This document shows, piece by piece, positions 30,959 to 43,300 of a stretch of 64,000 bases of DNA. The stretch comes from Euleptes europaea (lineage: Eukaryota; Chordata; Lepidosauria; Squamata; Sphaerodactylidae): NCBI RefSeq assembly GCF_029931775.1, contig NC_079324.1, positions 61,759,268-61,823,267 on the forward strand, given 5' to 3'. Position numbers and translations under genes: made by a program. The notes beneath the pieces were generated by a model that made no database searches, was not told the DNA's origin, and saw only the letters and a list, made by a program, of their open reading frames with translations. Within the stretch, counting starts at the first letter, position 1; each line of letters opens with the position of its first letter.

Positions 30959-33900
30959 TTAAGATTTCTTGTACTCAATTCTTTCTACTTTCACATCGTC
31001 GCCAATTAGCTGATACACATAAGTAACAACGGTGGAGGCTTGGATATCCATCAGCACAAATGAAGGAATTATGTTGCTGGGGGTAAAGAAAAAGGTAGTT
31101 ATTTTATTTTTGTGATAGCATCCTAACAGAGACACTTAGAACTGTATTCCCGTGCATAAGGCACAGGAATCGATCTGTGGGATTATTAGAACATGAGTCC
31201 ATCAGTCACTCTAGAATCCACCACCATCCTCTAGTAGCAACAACATACCAGGTGCTAGTAAGAGAATAGTGCCATTTATTACTACTTTTGGCGATTAAAA
31301 AAAAATCAGGGAGTACACTCAGGATGGCCCTAAAACAAGCACCTCAAACCCCCCTCTGAACTGCCCTCTTCTACTTACCACTCCTGCTGAAGAAAGTTCT
31401 TTGAAAACATAAATCTGTCTACTTCAAGTCTTCTAAAAGTGACCTTCCCCACAACAGTTCAGCTTAATTGTGTGCAGCGCCTTACGTGAAGGTGCTCTGG
31501 ATGAAAGACAAGCTCTAGATGTATGGGACTATAGGTAATACGTTTGCTGGGCCCAAAAGCTTTGTAACCCAGAACAAGCAAGTATGAGGACCTCTTCCTA
31601 CACAAACGGTAGTAATTAACATACTGTGACAAACACCCTCCCCCAAAATAGCTTATTTTATTGCATTTAACTCACTTCTCCAAAGCGCTGTAGGCTCCTG
31701 TTGCTGATCCAGGGTTGATATAGAACTTGTTTTCATGTTCAAATGCCTCAAATTTGTGTGTGTGTCCCGAAATTAGGATGTCCACATCAAACTGCCTTTG
31801 CAGTAATGCCAGGCTGGCCACATCACCCCAAGGAATAACTTGATGGCCATGGATCAGCCCGATCTTGAACTGCCCAACAGTTACAACTTTCTGTTCAGGA
31901 TAATTCAAGTTCTAGAACCAAAGAAAAGACATGCTAACTTAAATAGGGATAGTTCTCTGCCACATTCTTCCAACCTTTTAACAAAACACTACCTTTTATT
32001 CCTACTGACTTCAACAGTACTGTCAGTGGAGAAAGATCAATCCTAGCATCCACCCCACAAGAGAAACCTACCCACAAGGACAGCTGAAGAGAACAGCGCT
32101 ATTAAATCGGTATCTCCTCCCCCACTCAGAATTCCACGAGACATCAGTACCTCATCAAAGTCCCCTCTAACCACATGAACGTCACCAGCCAGGGTCTTGA
32201 GGTAGTCATAGCTCTCCTTTGTGCAGAGATTTCCAGTGCAAAGGATGTGCTGGATCTTTCCTGGAACCAGCAGTTTCTTGAATTTCGCTGGCAGGCTGTT
32301 GCATCTGTGGGGGATGTGAAGGTCTCCCAACACTAGCACCAACTTAGGAAGGAAAGAGGATACGCTTTCAGAGTTCCAATACTTATTTCCAGAGTTTCTC
32401 CATTTATGAGCACATTGCTAGAAGGTCTCCTGTCTGCATGTGAGGCAGCCCCATTAAGCTACAGGGGACTTGTTTAAAGTTTTAAGTGCCACTTATGTCT
32501 TTGCTTTTTAGCTTAGTGTCCTGACATTGTCCATAGTATAAAGCGTAAACATGACAGTGATGCTGTCTATGTCTTGTACTAAGTCGGTGACCCTAAGGTC
32601 TGGTCCAAATAATTCCTGAACATATGAAGTGACTATGGTCTGAGTCAGCCCCTTTGGCTCATCAAAATCAGTCTGGTCTACTCTGACTCAGGTACAGGTC
32701 TTTCACATCACTTGCTGTGTGATCCCTTAAACGGGAGGTGCCATGGACTGGGATCTTTTCCGTGACAAGCAACTGTTCTGCCACTGAGCCATGACTGTGT
32801 GACCCATCTTTTTGTAATAGGAAGGCAGAGGAGTCATCTTCCCCTCGCGCTTTTCTCAGCACATCACCACACAGAAGCTAACCAATGACTCTCCAGCAGA
32901 AAGTCTACAGGCTCAGGAGTTTGGTCTGGCGCAGTTATGCCATGCAGGACCTCGCGCGAGTCTGCCAAAGAGACTGTCACAGGCAACACAAGGGCAAGTA
33001 GCCATAGAGAGGTCTACACTATTCTCCCCTTGGCAATACAAGCAAGGACCGGGTCATCTCTTCTGAAGAAGAAGAAGAGTTGGTTTTTGTATGCCGACTT
33101 TAAGGAAGACTCAAACCGGTTTACAATCACCTTCCCCTCCACAACAGACACCCTGTGAAGTGTGGGGCTGAGAGAATGTAACTAGCCCAAAGTAACCCAG
33201 CTGGCTTCATGTGTAAGCGTGGGGAAAACAACCCAGATTAGCCTCCACCGCTCATGTGGAGGAGTGGGGAATCAAACCTGGTTCTCCAGATCAGAGTCCA
33301 CCACTCTTAACCACTAGACCACATGGGCTCCCACAACCTATTCTGCCACAGCCTATTTTCCAAGGATCCCCTGCAAGTTGTACAGGCTTCTAGGAAGTTG
33401 TTCAAAGGGTGTGTGCATGCACAAAATTTAGGTGGCGTGCTAGCTAGGCCTACTGAGTGCCACTGTCACACTACAGTGGCCCTGAAGAATATCCTACAGC
33501 TGTGTCTCAAGGATGACTGACAAGGAAGGGGTACACAAGCGGTCTTTTAAGAAGGCTCATCAACACCGCTGTGTTACTGTGAGAAACTATGGTAATGAAC
33601 GCAAGGAACTCCCAAGGTTCCTAACCCCAGTTTACCAACCATTCTAAAGCAAAGGGATTGCAAGTAAGAATAATCTACACAGAGCTGTTTGGGGATGGCA
33701 GGACTTTGTTCTTCAATCTATACCTATTTAGCATTTTAATCTCCAGTGAGACAGTTGCCACCACCAGTGTGAGCAAGAGGCCAAGATGAACAAACTTACT
33801 CTGTGCCCAGCCTTATTGGATGAAGAAGTTGATTGCAGACAGGGGAGGGGAAGGGGGAAAAATGGTGAGACATGAACAATGTTAAATAAAAGAAAGCAAC

Positions 33901-36498
33901 AGAAAAGGAAACATTTCAAGGCAAATTAATAGGCAAATCATGTGAAAACAAGGTTAGGGCAGAAAATGTTTAAAAAAAGATTTTAAAAAATCAGATTTAT
34001 GCAACTGATGCCTAATGGATTAATGGAAGAGCTCCAGCATTTATGGAAGGCGACAGTCATTCTTCATAATTTTTCAGTGAACCACAAAAGTCTTCATGCA
34101 CAGCAAGCCTTGCTCATGTGGGATCTCCAGTGTACAACTTGAGAACCCCCCGCCCATCACTGGCTTCCCTATTTATTTTGGTGAAGGACGAAGCTCTGCA
34201 TACTCTGAAAAAGTGGACCCAAACTTCTCTTTTTCTGGTGTCTCTGTCCAGGCACAGAAAAGTTCCTGTGTGCAGAACTGTGCATAATTTGTGCTAAAGG
34301 GAAGAAGAATTCTGCAAACTATGAATTATGCAAATTGCCATGATTTATTAGGATAATGTATTTTGCAGTTTTTTACTGTTCTACATAGTTTTTTGTTTTT
34401 ATTTTTAGACTTATATCCTACTCTCTATCCCGGCCCAAGGCTGGGCTCAGAGCGGCTAACATCTATTAAACCATCATACAATATCAACACATAGTATATA
34501 AAATAATTTCAATTCCAATTTAAAACCAGCCATCTCTAACACTAAAATCTAATTGGTGTCATTCATCAGCACACAGGTCCACGGCCAGCCCAGGGAAGAG
34601 CAGTCAGGGTCCCTGATTAAATCAGCTCACATGAAGTGAGAGGAAGGAGAAGGGAGGCCAGCTATGGAAACCGTTGCTCCCCTCAACCATAGGCCTGGCA
34701 GAACATTTAGGTCTTAGACCCTGCAGAACTGCACCAGATCCCGCAGGGCCCTGATCTCACTAGAGAGAGTTCCACCAGGGCCATCGCAAGTTTGCTAGCC
34801 ACCTAATTCCAAACCAATAGAAACTGCTCAGCCACAGTCTGGCTTCTGAGATTTCACTAAATATTGCTGCTTTCATCAGGGATTTTCAACCATAGCTGCT
34901 AGGTACCTGCTCTTTCAACCAAGCTAAAATTCTTGAAACTGAATTCTGAACCTAAAACTACATACTCTGTTTTTTCCTGCAAACCTACGGAACCATCCAG
35001 TTCACCCTGTACGGTGGTACTGCATAAGTACCACCGTACAGGGCATGATTCTGGCTGTTACTGCACTAGGTATTCCCAGCGATGTATTAAGAGTTTGGAA
35101 ATGTTATAAAAAATACTGTTCGCACTTTGTTTGGCCCCTTTAGCTGTGAAGATGTCTTCCAACCATTTTTTAGCCGTGGCATCCAAAAACCCTTTTAAAG
35201 CGATGTTTTTTATAACATTTCCAAACTCTTGATACATCGCTGGGAATACCTAGTATGGTAACAGCCTCTGTTTGCCCCAATCTCCTATGTCAGGGAAGTG
35301 AATCAAGCTGCCCTTTGGAGACTAAGCTATTATTAATAAGCATTATAGTCCCTTCATTGACAAACAATAACACCACCTCTCATTCCCCTGCTGCCTGTAC
35401 CCACCAGAATGTCATATTATACCAGCTGATAGGCTACCCACACCGTGCATGATTTCTCATGTCATGGATTTATAATGCTCCAAGAGGTTAGCCAAGCGTA
35501 ATCATGAGAGATGTTATTGCAGTAAATACCACAAACACAGGCATGTTATGTACTGCAGGAAATTGTCAAAACTGTGGTTAATGTGAAAAGAATAAAAGCA
35601 GAAATTCAAGAAAAACGCAGGGAATTTGCTGTGAACCTAACTTGACAAATCCCTCCTCGGCCATGAAGCTAATCTTAGGCTAGCATTCTCTCAACATAAT
35701 CCTCTTTCACAGGGTTGTTGTGTGAATAAAAAGGAACACAACATATGCTACCCATAACTCCTAGCTGAAAAAGCAAGAAAAATTTAATACATAATGTTAC
35801 GGTTTAAGCCAGGGGTATGTGCAGAACTGGATCAATGAGAAACAACTTCAGCCCCCACCCTCAGCTCACTGGGTGACACCAGATCACTGTTATCCTTTGT
35901 TCTAATTGTTAGCTCTGTGCTTTTTTATATATATTTTTATTTTTGGTTTACAGTGCATTTTATAATGATCTGCTTACAATTTCTTAGCTACTTTGGTGGC
36001 TCAGATAGGGCAGAAAGATGGGATATAAAATTTGTAAATAAATCTAAACTATATGAAGAAGAGTTGGCTTTTACATGCCAACTTTTTCTACCACTTAAGA
36101 ATCAACCTGGCTTACAATCACCTCCCCTTCCCCTCCCCACAACAGACACCCTGTGAGGTAGGTGGGCTGGGAGAGCCTGGAGTTCCCCTGGAATTGCAAC
36201 AGAAATCAGTTTCCCTGGAGGAAGTAGCAGCTTTGGAGGGTTGACTGTACGGCATCACAGCTCCACTGAGCTCCCTCTCCAAGCACTGCTTCCAAATCGC
36301 TAGGGATTTTGCAAGCCCCCCCCCCCTCCAAATCTCCAGGAATTCGATAAACCAGTCCGCAACCCTACTGAACAAAGATCAGCAAAGGTGGAATTCGAAC
36401 TCAGGGCCTGCAATGACTTTGGGGTAGGTCCCTCGAGCCCTGTCAACGCTGTTTATCGGGTCGTCTTCCTTCCTCCCGCTCCCACCCCAGCTCACCAT
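30959..36498 (-). CDS. VPS29: VPS29, retromer subunit, complete
   Basis: VPS29 is the metallophosphoesterase-fold subunit of retromer (with VPS26 and VPS35), which sorts cargo from endosomes to the trans-Golgi network and plasma membrane; RAB7 regulators bind it. Coding exons: 36498-36496 (ATG only, in GCCAAGATG followed at once by the donor GTGAGC), 32342-32151, 31911-31676 and 31076-30959. They join to 182 codons plus stop, the usual length. Visible blocks are [71 protein letters not shown] and the C-terminus [21 protein letters not shown] start exon that codes only Met is also the human arrangement of the short isoform. Transcription probably starts in the CpG island shared with RAD9B. Confidence 0.97.
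32640..32805 (-). mobile_element. SINE family A, inverted, diverged
   Basis: GGTCTACTCTGACTCAGGTA, CAGGTCTTTCACATCACTTG and TCTGCCACTGAGCCATGAC match the complement of the family A tail, body and box A. Confidence 0.7.
33066..33330 (-). mobile_element. SINE family B, inverted
   Basis: GAAGAAGAAGAGTTGGTTTT to ACTCTTAACCACTAGACCAC, with a deletion in the middle compared with the copy at 17087. Confidence 0.9.
34385..34830 (-). mobile_element. LINE 3' end, inverted (family of 21597)
   Basis: Contains TATCCCGGCCCAAGGCTGGG and CTCAGAGCGGCTAACATC, then CTCAACCATAGGCCTGGCAG and CAGGGCCCTGATCTCACTAG, parallel to the copy at 21650-22010. Confidence 0.7.
35005..35043. repeat. Perfect 17-bp inverted repeat (hairpin)
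   Basis: CCCTGTACGGTGGTACT and its exact complement AGTACCACCGTACAGGG are separated by GCATA. It lies 10 bp before a TIR element in VPS29 intron 1. Confidence 0.9.
35053..35266. mobile_element. MITE-like element with ~63-bp terminal inverted repeats
   Basis: Left arm GGCTGTTACTGCACTAGGTA...GGAAATGTTATAAAAAA; right arm is its inverted copy ending ...TACCTAGTATGGTAACAGCC, with about five mismatches. No coding sequence. The target duplication could not be fixed, so the superfamily is open. Confidence 0.75.
36055..36165 (-). mobile_element. SINE family B, 3' fragment, inverted
   Basis: GAAGAAGAGTTGGCTTTTAC through CACAACAGACACCCTGTGAG, then cut off at the next element. Confidence 0.8.
36166..36375 (-). 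mobile_element. MITE of the AGGGTTGCCA family, diverged copy
   Basis: Contains GAGCCTGGAGTTCCCCTGGA, AGAAATCAGTTTCCCTGGAG and AAATCTCCAGGAATTCGATA, matching the inverted sense of 42337-42524 and 45329-45538, with an end like GCAACCCTA at 36360-36368. Confidence 0.6.
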
Positions 36499-37310
36499 CT
36501 TGGCCTCCCTGCAGCGCCTCCACTAAAGTTCCTTACGCGCTTCCGATTTGCCGAAGCCACCCTCCGGAAATGCGACCTACGGAAGCCGGAGAGGGGTCAA
36601 AACGGTTCGGAACGCGCTGCGGACCCTTGAGTCACTCAGACCCGATGCGACTAAGGAGGCGGGGTTATTCTCGCCAATCAGCGCGGAGGGCGGGAAAGTC
36701 GGGCCGCTTTCGGTCTCTCTGGCAAAGGAAAGGGGCCGCCGCGCCAAGAGGTCGCTTTGCTGACAGAAAACGGCCACACACGCACGACCGGTTCCCGATC
36801 GACCGTGCGTGGAAAGCATCAGGATATTTAGGCTTTTATTTTTGCCGATAAATGCCCGCATTGTTTTAAAGTTTATAATTGTGCGCCCCTTGGGAAGCTT
36901 TTTATTAGCGGACAGCGTAAGAAGGAAATGTTTTAGGCAAAGGAGTAAACGAGCCGGCCCCGCAAGTGGCGGAGTTCGCACGGGAGCCGGAAATGTCGTT
37001 TCGCCTGGCGCCCCTGGCTTCCCGTCTTTATGTCCGCCGGCCCCGCCCCCCGGCCCCTCCCCCCGGCCCCTCCCCCCGGCCCCTCCCCCATGGCTCTCCT
37101 CAGCCAAACTTACCTCAGGCTCAGCCTGTTTTTCTTCGCCGGAGGAGGGTCGGGCGGAGGGAGGCGGCGGTTCTCCTCCCCTCTCCCGGTCTTTTCTCGG
37201 CGGGGGCGGCGTCGTCTCGCCCTCGCTATGAAGTGCGGCATTGGGGGGCCTCAGCTGAGAGGTAGCCCCGAAGGTGGAGGGGAGGCAGGCGCGGGAAACA
37301 GAAAGGGGAT
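36420..37310. promoter_or_regulatory. CpG-rich divergent promoter of VPS29 and RAD9B
   Basis: Dense CpG with no TATA box at useful spacing. Visible motifs: ETS-like CCGGAAAT (36562-36569) and CGGAAGCCGG (36578-36587), an AP-1-like TGAGTCA (36628-36634), CCAATCA (36674-36680) and GCCGGAAAT (36982-36990). The two ATGs are 730 bp apart and point away from each other, the usual layout of a shared housekeeping promoter. Confidence 0.8.
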
Positions 37311-40300
37311 TTAATCTTTACACACAACACAACACAACAAGTGGTCAAACACAATGAGTGGTGTCCTGGATAAAAACAAGAGTTGCACTTACCTGTAACT
37401 GTTGTTTATCAAGTGGTCTTCTGTGCAGGCGCACATGGGGCTGCGCATGCGCAGGCTGGCCTATGCAGTTCCCGTGTGGGGATGGACAGAAGCCATGAAG
37501 ATGAAAACAGTTGCATTTATCTGTAACTGTTGTTCATTGAGTCGTCTGCTGTGCAAGCACACGTGGGACTGCGCATGCGCAGGCTGGCCTGCATAGTTCC
37601 CATGTGGAGCTGGACAGAAGACACGAAGATGAAAACAGAGTTGCACTTAGCAGTAACTTGTTCATCGAGTGGTCTTCTGTGCATGCTCACAAGGGACTGT
37701 GCATGCGCAGGCTGGCCTGTGCAAGTGCAGTTCCCTTGTGTGCCTACACAGAAGCCATGAAGGTGAAGACAGAGTTGTACTTACCTGAAACTGCTGTTCA
37801 AGTGCTCTTCTGTGCAGACACACATGGAACTGAGCATGCGCAGTCTGGCCTGCGCATGCAGTCCCATGTGGGCCTGCACAGAAGCCACGAAGATGAAGGA
37901 AAGGAATGGCGCTCCTATGAATAATGCATTTTGACTTATTTTAACTACTGCATTGTATGAATACTGTTAATTTCCCGTTTCGTATCATTTTTGGCTAGAT
38001 GTTTTTATTATTATTTAATAATAGAAATACAAAAATATAGGCTATGCAGAATACAAACGGTGGTACAGAACAATAACACAAACATGCTGTATAATAACCT
38101 GAGTTTGCTGCAACAAAATGATGCTCCTATGAATAATGCATTTTGACTTATTTTAATATACTGCATTGTATGAATACTGTTAATTTCCGGTTTCGTATCA
38201 TTTTTGTATAGATGTTTTTATTATTATTTAATAAGAGGCGAAACAAAAATATAGGATATACAGAATACAAATGGAGTGATACAGAAGAAAATGACCCAAA
38301 AATACCATATAATAATTACCTGAGTTTGCTGCAATATAAACTTTCAACCTATTAGTATTACTTCATATCATGCATTATTTGGACTTCACCTCAGGGCAGC
38401 TCCTAGGCAGAAGGGGTTTGTTTTCAGCCGCTGGTCAGTTTGGACATCTGTTTATAGTACATTTGGAGGAGATAAAGTTGCTTATACTTTGAGCTTCTGT
38501 GTGAGTAGGAGAGCAGTCCTCCTCAGAAGTAAGCCCCAGGAAAGCGGGTTCAGGATGGTGGCATTACAGGACTAAACTGAGGCAGTGTCCTGCAGCAGAG
38601 TGTCAGATTAGGGTCTGGGGGAGCTGGGTTCGAATCCACTCTGTCCTTGAGCTCCCTGAGGCCTTTTCCTCTCTCCCTGCCAAACCTACCTCACAGGGTT
38701 GTTTTGAGGAGAAAGTGGAGTAAGGGAGAAAGGATGTTAGCTTCTTTGAGTCTGCGCTGGGGAGAAAAGCAAAGTATGAATAAATAAACATTGGGGAAAC
38801 CCCCCAACCATGTGTATTTTACTTGTATTTGTTTATACCCTGCTTTTCTCCCCGAGGGGGACCCAAGAACTTTACAAAGAGCCAGTGTGGTATAATGGTT
38901 AAAGTGTTGGTCTGAGGAGACCCAGGTTCAAATCACCCCTCACCCATGGAAGCTTTTTTGGTGACATTGGGCCACTCACACACTCTAGCTTAACCTACCT
39001 CACAGGGTTGTTGTGAGGATAAAATGGAGGAGAGGAGAATGAAGTAAGCCACTTTGGGTCCCCACTGGAGAGTAAGGTGGGGTATAAATAAAATAAAACA
39101 TTCTGCGTTTTAGCGTCACAACAACCTTGCGGACCCTGTGAGAGAGGGACTCCCAGCAAATTTCAAGGCAGAGGAATCAAATCTATATGAATTCCCAGAT
39201 CCTAATCCAGTGATGGCGAACCTTTTAGAGACCGAGTGCCCAAACTCCAACCCAAAACCCACTTATTTATCGCAAAGTGCCAACACGGCAATTTAACCTG
39301 AATACTGACGTTTTAGTTTAGAAAAAACAACACATACATTAACATCTTTTGCCTTAAAAGAAAAACACAATAACAGAGCTTTCAATTATACAAACAACTT
39401 TTTATTGAAAGGTAAAAGTTTGCATTTGGCATGCTTTTGAACAATTAATGTTTGTTCAAAGCCCCTAAGCTGGGCGGCTCGGAGTCCAGGGAAGGCAGAT
39501 GTGACAGCTGCTCAACTTACCTGCGCGTGCCCACAGAGAGGGCTCAGCGTGCCAAGTCCGGCACGCGTGCCATAGGTTCGCCAACACTGTCCTAGTCTAA
39601 CCACTACATGTACACTGATGAGGTCTGGTTAGTGACTAACCGGAAAAAAGATCTTGGGGTGTGATAGTGTAATGAAAATAACAATTTAACATGCAGTACT
39701 AGTGAAAAAAATGCTAGTTGCCACATCTTGAGGCAGTACGTTCCTTAAGTTACTTAATCTTCTGACAGTGAATTCCATAACGTAATTATTGCATGAAGAC
39801 CTGCTTCCTTTTACCTCGATTTGCTGACAGTCAATTTCACTGGGTGACCCTGAGTTCTAATACACCATCTTTCTGCCGGTATAACACAAAGTTTTAAGGT
39901 GACAGTATGTTAACAAAATATACGAAACATACAAATATATCACATTGACCCAAGAGTTCAATTTAGGTCAGATTCAGATCCTTGCCATCACTTGTTTTTA
40001 TTCTGGACTTTTCATTTTAATTAATATAGTACAGGTCTGTTATATAACAAAATAGACTGTTGCCATACTATTTTTCTTCTCTAGTATTCGGAAGGGCCGT
40101 ATATGCCTTAGCTCGAATCAGTGATGAATTCTGGTTTGATCCTATTGAAAAAGGAGTAAGTAGATTTTGAATTTAAAACGCAGATATCGATGGCGGGGGT
40201 GGGGAATGTTGCAGATTGTAACAGAATTGTGCTAGAGGACACATTCCCTTTAAAATAGCTACTAAGGTTTAGCTGGAAGGGAAAGCAATGATTTACATTT

Positions 40301-43300
40301 ATTATTCATCAGATTTGAACAGGCAAAAGGAAACTGGTGCAAATCTGTATACTGTTTGACACTGCCTTCAGTTTCAGCCTCAGAAATTAATCAAAGGAAC
40401 TGGCAAATTTTAATCTAGGATTCTAGTTTTAATTTGCTATTTGTTACCAACAGATTAGTGATGAATCCTGTGTGGCGTTACTCCAAGCTCCAAGATTGGA
40501 ATAGCTCTGTTTAGGATTGCACTGTAAATCAGTTAATACTTGTACACATATATAATTTGTTCATGTCTGGACAGATAAAATTAAATTATACTTCTCTCTT
40601 TCATATGTAGTGTGCCCTACATATGAAGGATGCCGAAGCAATAATAGAATCTCCAGATATTACAACATGGCACCTTTATTGGGTGCCTATGATTTAAAGA
40701 TGATAAAATACTTAATTATATCCACAGCTGTTCCTAAGGTCAGTAAATTCTTCTCGATCAGCATATGCCTGTATCTTCTTTTCATCTATGTTCTTTCAAC
40801 ACTATTCCTGGAGAAATTCACCTGAACTGTGTCTAAATGAAAACAGTGTACGACTCAAGTGTAAATTAACAATAAAGGTAAGTCTTAGTAGATGGGACAA
40901 ATGTATACAATTTTATATTATATTTTATATTATAAAACTGTTCCAGTTATAATTTTTAATTAGTACACTGTATCTGTAAATTTTATTTGACAAGCATGTT
41001 AATACAAAATGCAGCAATCAATCATAAGTATGTGTTTGATCTATGGATGGTGTTTTTCTAGGCACCTCACAAAACAGTAAAGAATTTGTTTTTGCTGTAG
41101 CTGCTAAACCTTTTGAAAAACATTGCATTTCAAACAATACTAGTATATAACGTAGGAAGTAACAGTGAATTGTATACAGTAAAGTCCAAATTGACTTGAC
41201 ACACATTTAGATTTGTGTTTGATAATGTGTTGTTTTTTTGAAGAACTGAATGTTCAGTCTGCAAATTCTAGTATCCAAACTTTTCATCATTGTTAATGTT
41301 GTCTTCTTAAGGACTATGTTGTACTTCTAGGGAAATCTGACTATTAATAATATTTTTTTCTTTCAGGCAGTCCTACCTGTATTTAGGTACTCAAATAGTC
41401 TGGAAAAGAATGTAAATAAATGCAACATTTACACAAACTTTAAAGAATGCCATATTGTCTTTCAACTTTTCTGCAAACATGGTAGGTAAATAGTTATACA
41501 ATTCTGTGAAGCTATTACGAGGTTAAGGGGTTACAGTTTTTAAAAATGTAGACTTTAAGAATCGTACAATTAATTCCATTTCCCCCTGATGTTTTGAAAC
41601 ATGTTTCTTAAACTTGAGGCTTTCCAAATTACCTTCTGATACAATGTGTGTGTGTGGGGGGGGGGGTATTCAAAAAGACTTCCAGATGACTGCGTTTTTT
41701 GAAACAAGAAAGTATGATTTTATTATTTTGAAATTCATTCAATACATTCCATGAAATAAAATTTCAGTCCAGTACCAGTCTAAATATGCTGATGACACCC
41801 AGCACTATATTTCTTTATCCTGATCACCTGTTGATGCCTGAGTCCAGCTTTATTACTGGAGAAGCAAGCTAATGTGGGTGCAAAAAAGGTTTTATTTTAG
41901 CTGCATTTAAGTTTTGTTGCGTTCAACAGTTTTTTTGTGTAGGCTGCTACATTGTTTGTTGGAGGTCTTTGCTCTCTGGCTGGCGTCTCCTGCTTTTATA
42001 GCCCCTCATGCCTCCACCCCCACCATTGTCCCTCCTCCCTCAAGCCCCTCCCCTTTTACCTTAAGGGAGTGCCATGTTCTCAGGTATGCACCCAGCCTTC
42101 CTCTGTGACTGGGCCCGGCTCTCCCCTAACTGCTGGGATTACTCACGAGGCGGGTGGCTAGGCTGGTGGCCACGCTCCACCCTCCTTTAAGGTGTGGCTT
42201 CCCTGCACTGGATCGGGCTTTGTTTGCCAGGCAGTTCCCCTTTTTGGCAGCCTGCAACTCACCTGGGCTGCCGGGGGATTGGAGCCGTGGCTGGCAGACG
42301 CTTGGCGCAGCTAGTCTGCCTACTTGGCAGTCTCCCTAGGGTTGCCAGCTCTGAGTTGGGAAATACCAGGAGATTTTTGGGGTGGAGCCTGAGGAGGGTG
42401 GGGTTTGGGGAGGGGAGGGACTTCAATGCCATGGAGTACAATTGTCAAAGCGGCCATTTTCTCCAGGGGAACTGATCTCTATTGGCTGGAGATCAGTTGT
42501 AATATCAGGAGGTTGGCAACCCTAGGTCTCTCTTTGGGCTTCTCCAAGGTCAGATCTTGTCTGCTGTCCTTTGCCCAGGCTGGCCCCAGACAGTAATTAT
42601 TTCTTGTTTACGATTGCATGCATAATTAAACAAGAAGAACCTGAGACCTGAGCTCTTTTATTTAAAATCTGTTGAGCTCTTAGTGTCCACCAGGGAGCAC
42701 TATATGTCACCTTATTTTAGCAAGCCATGCAAAAAAGCTGGGCTATATGTATTAGGCTATGCCCTGACCTGGGTGGTCCAGGCTAGCCTGATCTGGTCAG
42801 ATCTCAGAAGCTAAGCAGCATCAGCCCTGGTTAATATTTGGATGAGAGACCACCAAGGACTACCAGGATTGCTATGCTGAGGAAGGCAATGGCAAACCAC
42901 CTCTCTTAGTCTCTTGCCTTGAATCCCCCTTGAGGGATCACCATAAATCGGCTGCAACTTGAGGGAGGGGCCGTGGCTCAGTGGTAGAGCATCTGCTTGA
43001 CATGCAGAAGGGTCCCAGGTTCAGTCCCCGGCATCTCCAGTTAAAGGGACCAGGCAAGTAGGTGTCATGATAGAGCCTGAGACCCTGGAGAGCTGCTGCC
43101 GGTCTGAGTAAACAATACTGACTTTGATGGACTAAGGGCCTGATTCCGTGTAAGGCAGCTTCATGTGTTCATGTGATGGCACTTTACACACGTCTTTACC
43201 AAAACTAAATAATAGGCATCTGATGTAGCAGTAAGGGAAGGACTAGTGTGTACGAAATGGCTGCTTCTTAAAGGCCATTTAAGTTCCTTCCCACAGGGTC

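Noticed and set aside
36577-37265. Several overlapping open frames of 80-176 codons in the CpG island
   Set aside because: GC-rich sequence yields few stops by chance. Products are Pro/Gly/Arg-rich, overlap on both strands, and only the ATG at 37228 continues RAD9B.
40608-40727. Possible extra RAD9B exon after ATGTAG at 40609
   Set aside because: Its translation does not resemble RAD9B. The acceptor at 40727 gives the expected [12 protein letters not shown] in the right phase.
42760-42963. 5S rRNA gene
   Set aside because: Only the first ~75 bases follow 5S, with changes, and then a SINE tail follows.
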